NCBI RefSeq assembly: GCF_000807255.1
Contig: NZ_CP009268.1
Location: 2,944,384 to 3,008,383 of the forward strand
Source: Clostridium pasteurianum DSM 525 = ATCC 6013
GTDB taxonomy: Bacteria; Bacillota; Clostridia; Clostridiales; Clostridiaceae
Direction of reading: 5' to 3'
DNA: 64,000 nt
This document shows positions 58,944 through 64,000 of the stretch, piece by piece (position 1 is the stretch's first letter; every line of letters starts with the position of its first letter). Under the pieces are notes generated by a model that was not told the DNA's origin, made no database searches, and saw only the letters and a list, made by a program, of their open reading frames with translations. Both the position numbers and the translations under genes were made by a program.

Positions 58944-60632
58944 TCAATAAGTAATATTATCTTTATTTTCTTCAATAACTTCAATAAATGCATCGGCAAT
59001 ATCAGGATCAAATTGGCTACCTCTGCATTTTTTTAATTCTTCAATAGCTTCACTATGACTCTTTATCTTTGAATAAGGTCTATTAGAAGTCATGGCATCA
59101 AAACTATCTACTACAGTTAAAATTCTGGCAAGATAAGGTATATTCTCCCCCTTTAAATTGTCAGGATAACCTTTTCCATCATATCTTTCATGATGATGTA
59201 ATATTAGCGGAGCAATATAACTTAAAGATTTAACTGGATTTATAATTTCTACACCATTTGCTGGATGTTGCTTTAATACTTCCCACTCCTCATTATTCAA
59301 GGGCATTTTCTTATTCAATACTTCTTCTCCAATATTAATTTTACCTATATCATGCATGTATGCTCCATACACTAATTTTTTCTTATCTTCCTCACTAAGT
59401 CCAAGTTTTTCTGCAAGTAATCTGCTGTAGAAAACTACTCTTTCAACATGACCATAAGTATATCTATCCTTTGCATTAATAACACTTATTAATGTCTTTA
59501 TAGAAGTAACAAGGTCTATATCCTTATGTTCTATCTCCTTTTTAAGCTCATCAAGTATGGAATGATAAGTTTCAACTCTATTCTTATTAAAAAATTTAGC
59601 TCTATAAAGGGCATCATCTGCACACTTTATAAGTTCAACTTCATTTTCAGCTTTATCCGGAAAAGTGGATACCCCCATGGAAGCTGTTATTTTTCCCTTT
59701 GGTTGATTTTCTTCACCTTCAAAATAAGTTTCCTGGATTCTATATCTTATATTTTCAGCTATTTTTATTGCGTCCTGTTCTAAAGTATCCGGTAATATAA
59801 TAGCAAACTCTTCTCCTCCATATCTTGCTGCAATTCCATTTTCAACTATAATCTCTTTTAATAATGAACCTATAATTTTAAGCACCTGATCACCCTTTTG
59901 ATGACCGTATAAATCATTATAATGCTTAAAATGATCTATATCTATAAATATCAATGAAATAGGTCTATTTTCCTTTTTATATGATATTAATTTCTCTCTT
60001 AAAGCTTCATGAAAAAATCTATGATTATATACCCCAGTAAGCCCATCTTCATTGGCTAAATTTTGCAGCTTTTCTATATGATTTCTTTCAGTTTTCACAT
60101 AAAATCCAAGGGGCCAGGCTGTAAGTATAAATACAGCAGCTAATATCAGATCCTTTTCAAAGTATATATTTTCCATAAGTCCCTGAGCATATATAAGATC
60201 TATTGTCAATACAATAATTGAAGATGTAAAGGCAATTATTAAGCCTTGATTCATACCCGATTGTATAGCAGTAGTTATTATAATAAAAAGAAATAAAAAT
60301 TTAAAATCACTTCTATGTGCACCTGTAAGAAGGATAATACACAAAAATATTAGAACAAATATATAATTTTCAATTATTTGAATTCTAATAATATACTTTT
60401 TATTAAATTTCTTAGTTGTAGAAAATGCCCATATAGAATAAATTAATGTTAAAATAAGTACAGAAACTATTACAAATTGTATTGTTAATGAATAATTGAA
60501 ATTACTAAATGATATATTAAAATGTTTCTGAACAAATTTAAAAAATGCCATACCAGAAAATAGCAACGAAGATAATTTTACTACTGATACAATATCATTT
60601 ATTTGCTTTTTTTTATTATCTACTTCACTCAT
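58944..60632 (-). CDS. Membrane GGDEF plus HD-GYP protein (c-di-GMP synthesis and breakdown)
   Basis: 562 aa with about six TM helices (about 20-180), a GGDEF domain (about 190-350) with the active motif GGEEF at 272-276, and an HD-GYP domain (about 365-555) with MHDIGKINIGEEV and HHERYDGKGYP. The inhibitory RxxD site five residues before GGEEF is absent (VENG instead). Both catalytic motifs look intact, so the enzyme may make or degrade c-di-GMP. It follows agrD after a terminator. A c-di-GMP riboswitch is at 6207 in the same window. Confidence 0.92.
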   Translation of the reverse strand: MSEVDNKKKQINDIVSVVKLSSLLFSGMAFFKFVQKHFNISFSNFNYSLTIQFVIVSVLILTLIYSIWAFSTTKKFNKKYIIRIQIIENYIFVLIFLCIILLTGAHRSDFKFLFLFIIITTAIQSGMNQGLIIAFTSSIIVLTIDLIYAQGLMENIYFEKDLILAAVFILTAWPLGFYVKTERNHIEKLQNLANEDGLTGVYNHRFFHEALREKLISYKKENRPISLIFIDIDHFKHYNDLYGHQKGDQVLKIIGSLLKEIIVENGIAARYGGEEFAIILPDTLEQDAIKIAENIRYRIQETYFEGEENQPKGKITASMGVSTFPDKAENEVELIKCADDALYRAKFFNKNRVETYHSILDELKKEIEHKDIDLVTSIKTLISVINAKDRYTYGHVERVVFYSRLLAEKLGLSEEDKKKLVYGAYMHDIGKINIGEEVLNKKMPLNNEEWEVLKQHPANGVEIINPVKSLSYIAPLILHHHERYDGKGYPDNLKGENIPYLARILTVVDSFDAMTSNRPYSKIKSHSEAIEELKKCRGSQFDPDIADAFIEVIEENKDNITY

Positions 60633-60667
60633 ATTTTCACTACCTTACATTAATCTAAAAAATATTA

Positions 60668-60685
60668 GGGTCGGTAAACCGACCC
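60668..60685 (-). terminator. Intrinsic terminator after agrD
   Basis: GGGTCGGT (60668-60675) / ACCGACCC (60678-60685) with a very short loop, then TAATATTTTTTAG on the minus strand. Confidence 0.75.
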
Positions 60686-60694
60686 CCTTTAGGA

Positions 60695-60820
60695 TTACCT
60701 CTTCTGTAAGCATTTTGGTTCTTCTGGTTGATAAAAAAAGAATACACATGCTGATGAAGCAATTACAGAAGCAACTACAGTTGTAACAGCTGCAACTACA
60801 ATCAATAATTTCTTTTTCAT
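60695..60820 (-). CDS. agrD: AgrD-like autoinducing peptide precursor
   Basis: 41 aa, too short for most gene finders. N-terminal amphipathic leader (MKKKLLIVVAAVTTVVASVI), core ending in SSACVFFFY and a charged C-terminal tail YQPEEPKCLQKR. Cys25 with the next four residues (CVFFF) fits the five-membered thiolactone ring of clostridial AgrD, and QPEEPK resembles the acidic tail recognised by AgrB. AAAGGAG lies 9 nt before the ATG, within the end of agrB; the start is 1 nt after the agrB stop. The terminator lies just beyond. Confidence 0.85.
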   Translation of the reverse strand: MKKKLLIVVAAVTTVVASVIASSACVFFFYQPEEPKCLQKR

Positions 60821-60821
60821 T

Positions 60822-61484
60822 CTACTTCACTCCTTTAATAAATCTTGCTATTTGACTAAAAAAAGAATCTATCTTATTCATTATATTATTTCCCATTTTA
60901 GTAAGAGTAAATACCTGCCAAGTTACCCCTCCATATATACATAGAGAATAAATAAGAGACCCTTTCTTTTGAGAATACACATGCATAAAAATATTTATTA
61001 TAACAATTATCAAATATATGCTTAAAACAAAAATAGATCTTTTTTTCATCCTAATTATTTTTTCTCTTTTTTTTATGGGCTTTGCAATACTATCCACTGG
61101 AGCTAGTTTATAAAGAAAATAGTAAGACATTACAAAAACCACTATCCCTAAAATTATCACTAAACTTTTAGTAATAACTGGACCGATTAAAAGTGAAAAT
61201 ATTATTGCTTGTCCAATACAGACAATAGTTCCTATAATTATACATCTACTTGGAGAGCTTGCATGAACGCCCCCAGAATATTTTCTAAGTATACTACCTG
61301 TAAAACAAATTATAAGTGCTTCTATAGCAACATGAAATATCATACCAAATATTATGATAGATATTATTGATAAAGCTATACTTATTAAAGCAAACATTCC
61401 ATAGGCAATTATATCTCGATTATCATTATCAAGTTCAAGCTCTTTTGCAATTTTACTAGCCATATTATTTGTTAACTTTTCCAT
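60822..61484 (-). CDS. agrB: AgrB-like peptide processing membrane protease
   Basis: 220 aa with about five TM helices. The catalytic region RKYSGGVHASSPSRC carries the conserved His and the Cys seven residues later, as in S. aureus AgrB His77/Cys84. It cleaves AgrD and forms the thiolactone. Start at the ATG at 61484, 2 nt after the stop of the upstream gene, with GAAGAG as SD; the longer frame to 61517 overlaps that gene. agrB-agrD are adjacent. No AgrC kinase or AgrA regulator is encoded in the window. Confidence 0.9.
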   Translation of the reverse strand: MEKLTNNMASKIAKELELDNDNRDIIAYGMFALISIALSIISIIIFGMIFHVAIEALIICFTGSILRKYSGGVHASSPSRCIIIGTIVCIGQAIIFSLLIGPVITKSLVIILGIVVFVMSYYFLYKLAPVDSIAKPIKKREKIIRMKKRSIFVLSIYLIIVIINIFMHVYSQKKGSLIYSLCIYGGVTWQVFTLTKMGNNIMNKIDSFFSQIARFIKGVK

Positions 61485-61486
61485 AA

Positions 61487-61954
61487 TTAAATACTCTTCA
61501 ACTCTTTTCTCTTCCATAACCTAATATAATAAATTATGATTATGCAAGCAAAAATAATTAATGACGGACTTGTATATAACATCTTTAAAATTGAATCCTT
61601 AAAAATTTCATTTAAATCTTTTTTAAGGATAAACTGAATGAAAAAAACATTAATTCCCTCACATATAAATTCTAAAATCATTATAATAATACCTGTTTTA
61701 ATAGATTGAATAACCGGAAATTTATTTACCAAAACAGTTAATACAATAAAAATAATTAGATTTAATATAGAATTGGATCCATTTCCAATGGGAAGCAACC
61801 TAATAAGATACACACTAACAGATAGTAATACAACAGAAATTAAATATCTATTATATTGAATCTTATTTTTTGTCAAAGCATAGGCTGCAAAAAAAAACAC
61901 TAAACTTTCTGGGATTCCCCTTATTATGAATTCTAAGAATGATACCTTTAGCAT
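61487..61954 (-). CDS. Membrane protein upstream of agrB (AgrC-like N-terminal sensor region without a kinase)
   Basis: 155 aa with about five TM helices; starts MLKVSFLEFIIRGIPESLVFF, in part RGIPESLVFF, and ends IYYIRLWKRKELKSI. The sequence resembles the membrane part of clostridial AgrC-type kinases, but there is no histidine kinase domain. It is a separate ORF ending 2 nt before agrB. Start at the ATG at 61954 (AAGGAG 9 nt upstream). It may be a receptor, a decoy or an accessory of the peptide system. Confidence 0.6.
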   Translation of the reverse strand: MLKVSFLEFIIRGIPESLVFFFAAYALTKNKIQYNRYLISVVLLSVSVYLIRLLPIGNGSNSILNLIIFIVLTVLVNKFPVIQSIKTGIIIMILEFICEGINVFFIQFILKKDLNEIFKDSILKMLYTSPSLIIFACIIIIYYIRLWKRKELKSI

Positions 61955-61984
61955 ATTCTTCTTCTCCTTAGACAAAACTATATT

Positions 61985-62560
61985 TTAAAAATTATTTTCA
62001 ATTACATTTCTATTTATGTTATTTTCAGATTTACTTAAACTTTTAATGCAATTATAGATAATTAAAAAAGTAAAAATTCTTATAAATATATCTCCTATAC
62101 TTAAAATACTATATCCTAAATCAATAATATCAGTAAGAATTTTTAATTTAGCAGCCTCATTCCCCAAGATATGTATGTCATTAGCTCTTGCAAAGGATTC
62201 ATTTGTAATATAACCAGTTGTGTAGGACAAAGTGGGAAACACAGGCATCTTGCCACCATTAGCTGAAATAGCTACTTTATTCAACATGGTACCTATAACA
62301 ATACATATAGAACCTATAATAGCACTAATATATTGTTTATATTTTATAACTAAAACAAAAAATGTACCTATGTATATTGATTCCAATATACCAGAAAACT
62401 TTATAAAACTGTAATTTCCCCAAAATACTCCAATATTTAAGAATATATATATAATAATCATAAATAGCACAGGATATATGTGCCAAGAAGTAAATAATGG
62501 TTTTAACTTATATCTTCGTAGTTTAGCTATTACCATTGCTATGAGTACAGCCTCTATCAT
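61985..62560 (-). CDS. DUF5317-family membrane protein
   Basis: 191 aa, about five TM helices; starts MIEAVLIAMVIAKLRRYKL and contains GTMLNKVAISANGGKMPVF and ILTDIIDLGYSILSIGDIFIRI, the DUF5317 pattern seen in clostridia. Function unknown. First gene of the apparent operon DUF5317 - membrane protein - agrB - agrD. Confidence 0.7.
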   Translation of the reverse strand: MIEAVLIAMVIAKLRRYKLKPLFTSWHIYPVLFMIIIYIFLNIGVFWGNYSFIKFSGILESIYIGTFFVLVIKYKQYISAIIGSICIVIGTMLNKVAISANGGKMPVFPTLSYTTGYITNESFARANDIHILGNEAAKLKILTDIIDLGYSILSIGDIFIRIFTFLIIYNCIKSLSKSENNINRNVIENNF

Positions 62561-62680
62561 AATTATATTAACCTCAATTTTTTAATATGTTAATTTATTG
62601 TTGTAATCAATTTAATTTTGAAATTATTTAGAGAATTATATCAAATAATTTTTAATCTAATATTTTATTAAGTTATATAC

Positions 62681-62709
62681 ATTATACCAACATTTTTTAT
62701 TGAATTCCA
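62681..62709 (-). promoter_or_regulatory. Candidate promoter of the agrBD operon
   Basis: Minus strand: extended -10 TGGTATAAT (TATAAT at 62681-62686), 17-nt spacer and a weak -35 TGGAAT (62704-62709), about 120 nt upstream of the DUF5317 start. The rest of 62561-62831 is AT-rich and must also hold the promoter of the divergent LAGLIDADG gene. Confidence 0.4.
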
Positions 62710-62831
62710 TTTATTTATTAAATTATTAAATTATATTTAACGAGTTATTAAATAAGTGTTATAAGATATATAAAATCACAAATTACACATATTATATAAA
62801 ATATACTTTAATTTGAAAGGCTGTGATACCT

Positions 62832-63236
62832 ATGTCCCCAGAAGAAAAAGCCTATATTGCTGGAATTGTAGATGGTGAAGGAAGTATAATGCTTATAAAA
62901 TTTCATAATAATCAATTTCCAGCTCCTTGCTTAAGTATAAGTTCTACAACTATAGAGTTACTGCAATGGTTAAAGAATACAACTGAAATGGGTACTATAA
63001 AAAGTAAAAAAAATTATAATTTAGACAAACATAGAGATTCATTTACTTATATGGTAAAATACAACAATGCTATAAGCTTAATAAAAGAAATAGAACATTA
63101 TTTAGTAATTGAAAGTAAAAGGAAAAGAGCTAAATTAATCATTAAGGAATACAAAAGAGTACTCCTAGAAATGGCAGATATTCATCTACTATACTTGAAG
63201 AAAAAGAAAATTTCTATGCTAAATTTATTGGCATAA
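62832..63236 (+). CDS. Single-motif LAGLIDADG homing endonuclease-like protein
   Basis: About 134 aa with YIAGIVDGEGSI as the LAGLIDADG motif near the N-terminus (acidic residues in place), then a SISSTTIELLQWLKN helix and the end KRKRAKLIIKEYKRVLLE, typical of the LAGLIDADG fold. One motif implies a homodimer. Start preferred at the ATG at 62832 (AAAGG 11 nt upstream); the GTG at 62823 is too close to the SD. It is convergent with ssrA and lies outside the intron. It could also be a related DNA-binding protein without nuclease activity. Confidence 0.7.
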   Translation: MSPEEKAYIAGIVDGEGSIMLIKFHNNQFPAPCLSISSTTIELLQWLKNTTEMGTIKSKKNYNLDKHRDSFTYMVKYNNAISLIKEIEHYLVIESKRKRAKLIIKEYKRVLLEMADIHLLYLKKKKISMLNLLA

Positions 63237-63261
63237 AATAATTATTATATCTTTTCGAAAA

Positions 63262-63296
63262 AAATCCACATTAAAATTTAATTTTAATGTGGATTT
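63262..63296. terminator. Bidirectional terminator between ssrA and the LAGLIDADG gene
   Basis: Fifteen-bp perfect stem: AAATCCACATTAAAA (63262-63276) and its complement (63282-63296) with loop TTTAA, flanked by an A-run on one side and T-rich DNA on the other. Confidence 0.8.
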
Positions 63297-63307
63297 ATAA
63301 TCTTGTA

Positions 63308-63953
63308 TGGTGGAGGCGAGGGGTCGCTCTGGTTCTATTATTTCTAATAGCGCTGACTATATCTTACACATTTTGCATTTTTTATAATAAAAATGTGTCC
63401 TGGCATATTATAGAAGTCATATTATAGTTTAATACTTCTATCCTAGTACTTCTTATTCAATATTTTGAACTTAGAAGCCTATGAGTCGATACACGGCTGT
63501 TGAGTTTCCTCACATACCACTCGGTATTGCCGTCGTCACATATAGTACGTTACGGTTTCACCGATAAAGCCAAGTTATCACTTATGAATCACTTCATAAG
63601 GCGACTCTTATGAATCGAACCCCTGTCCGAAAATAGTAATATCTAAGCATCTCCGAGTGCAGTCTTTCCTTTGACATTCCCTCCATCAGACGCCGAAAGA
63701 CAGGCTTCTGACTTTAGTAGCTTCATAAATTCCGTTTCTAGGTCAAAGCTTTCCTAGACTCGTTTCCCCACTATCGACGCCCATCCTTAAGCCGTGGGAC
63801 TCAAAAGGCGGACGTAGCAGACTAGGCTGCTAAAGCTAAATTATCGTTTTTAGCGTTTATATTTAATCCCATAGTTTTTTAACGCGGGTCCACAGGTTCC
63901 CTCGACTCGCTTCTCAGGTACAACGTATCCCCGTCGAAACCAAATACGCCCCC
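63308..63953 (-). ncRNA. ssrA: tmRNA (ssrA), interrupted by a group I intron
   Basis: Rescues stalled ribosomes and tags the nascent peptide. On the minus strand the 5' end GGGGGCG (63953-63947) pairs with CGCCTCC plus ACCA at the 3' end (63308-63318), closing a 7-bp acceptor stem with G.U at pair 3. GGTTTCGACGGGG follows the 5' end as in other tmRNAs. The tag frame ends at the TAG at 63822-63824 and encodes a peptide ending AKNDNLALAA. The T-arm is split: AGGGGTTCGAT (63624-63614) and ACCCCT (63324-63319) are separated by 289 nt. Removing these gives a 357-nt RNA with a normal T-stem and 7-nt loop, a usual size. Confidence 0.95.
63325..63613 (-). other. Predicted group I intron in the ssrA T-loop (289 nt, no ORF)
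   Basis: Within the minus-strand RNA: P1 forms between exon CGAU/U and intron AGUCG, with the U.G wobble at the 5' splice site. P2 is CTTATGAA-GTGA-TTCATAAG (GNRA loop). P4 uses ACGGC with GCCGT. The R/S pair of P7 is GACT with AGTC inside AAGATATAGTC, the standard S-element form. P9 is CTATTA-GAAA-TAATAG, and a final G precedes the 3' exon. No endonuclease gene lies inside. Boundaries are predicted, not proved. Confidence 0.85.
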
Positions 63954-63958
63954 TTGTC

Positions 63959-63989
63959 ATATTACTTTCACAGATATGAAAGTATTCAA
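63959..63989 (-). promoter_or_regulatory. Candidate ssrA promoter with a palindrome in its spacer
   Basis: Minus strand: -10 TAATAT (63959-63964) 5 nt before the tmRNA 5' end, and a possible -35 TTGAAT (63984-63989) at a long 19-nt spacing. The spacer contains the perfect inverted repeat ACTTTCA (63964-63970) / TGAAAGT (63977-63983). Confidence 0.45.
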
Positions 63990-64000
63990 AGTAAAACACT

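Noticed and set aside
62832-63236. WhiA-like regulator instead of a homing endonuclease
   Set aside because: WhiA has a LAGLIDADG fold but also a C-terminal HTH and is much longer; a true WhiA is at 15265.
63308-63953. Sequencing or assembly insertion in ssrA
   Set aside because: The inserted 289 nt fold with group I elements in the correct order and give exact tmRNA exons on removal, which an artefact would not.

Overview
The window is a low-GC, gene-dense chromosomal segment of a spore-forming, anaerobic-type Clostridium. Pointers are AT-rich intergenic DNA, strong Shine-Dalgarno (SD) sites, a split transketolase, clostridial gene orders (rapZ-yvcK-whiA, ftsE-ftsX-ctpA, acpS-nnr-lipoprotein-alr-mazEF), DUF1540 and DUF5317 proteins, a spore photoproduct lyase relative and an agrBD locus. 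Nearly all genes lie on the minus strand, so they read from high to low coordinates. The plus-strand exceptions are a 50-codon repeat protein (47331), a 3D-domain cell-wall protein (48185) and a LAGLIDADG protein (62832).

Layout. 1-6913: partial rlmD, a chemotaxis receptor, a hexapeptide acyltransferase, L-lactate dehydrogenase behind a cyclic-di-GMP-I riboswitch, and a DUF1540 protein. 7012-13873: pyk and pfkA (glycolysis), dnaE, and a Dabb protein; a folded RNA-like element follows pyk. 13951-23653: a ytoI-like regulator, whiA-yvcK-rapZ, a ketopantoate reductase-like gene, murB, uvrC and a YdjM-type membrane protein. 23688-31833: a class B PBP, FtsW/RodA and an FHA protein, then uvrA and uvrB under a consensus promoter with a LexA box. 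31858-36589: a membrane PDZ protein, ctpA and ftsEX. 36846-39968: YitT and the two transketolase subunits. 40340-44860: mazEF, alr, a GerS-like lipoprotein, nnr and acpS. 45241-49303: small and unrecognised genes, then the 3D-domain hydrolase. 49469-58758: a very large ABC permease with its ATPase, rpiA, an SDR oxidoreductase, a nucleoside phosphorylase-like gene overlapping a SplB-like radical SAM gene, and an iron-type alcohol dehydrogenase. 58944-62560: a GGDEF/HD-GYP protein and an agrBD locus with two membrane-protein genes. 62832-64000: a LAGLIDADG protein convergent with ssrA (tmRNA).

Most notable. (1) The tmRNA gene is split in its T-loop by about 289 nt that fold like a small ORF-less group I intron (P1 with U.G at the splice site, P2 with a GNRA loop, P4, P7 and P9), and a free-standing LAGLIDADG gene lies just beyond the tmRNA 3' end. 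(2) A c-di-GMP-I riboswitch precedes L-lactate dehydrogenase, and a c-di-GMP synthesis/degradation protein is encoded next to agrBD. (3) A dispersed hairpin repeat occurs twice just upstream of genes; one copy carries an insert made of two diverged units of about 52 bp. (4) Several other structured elements and a small protein with an internal duplication are not explained by standard annotation. All assignments are by reading the sequence; no search or folding program was run.
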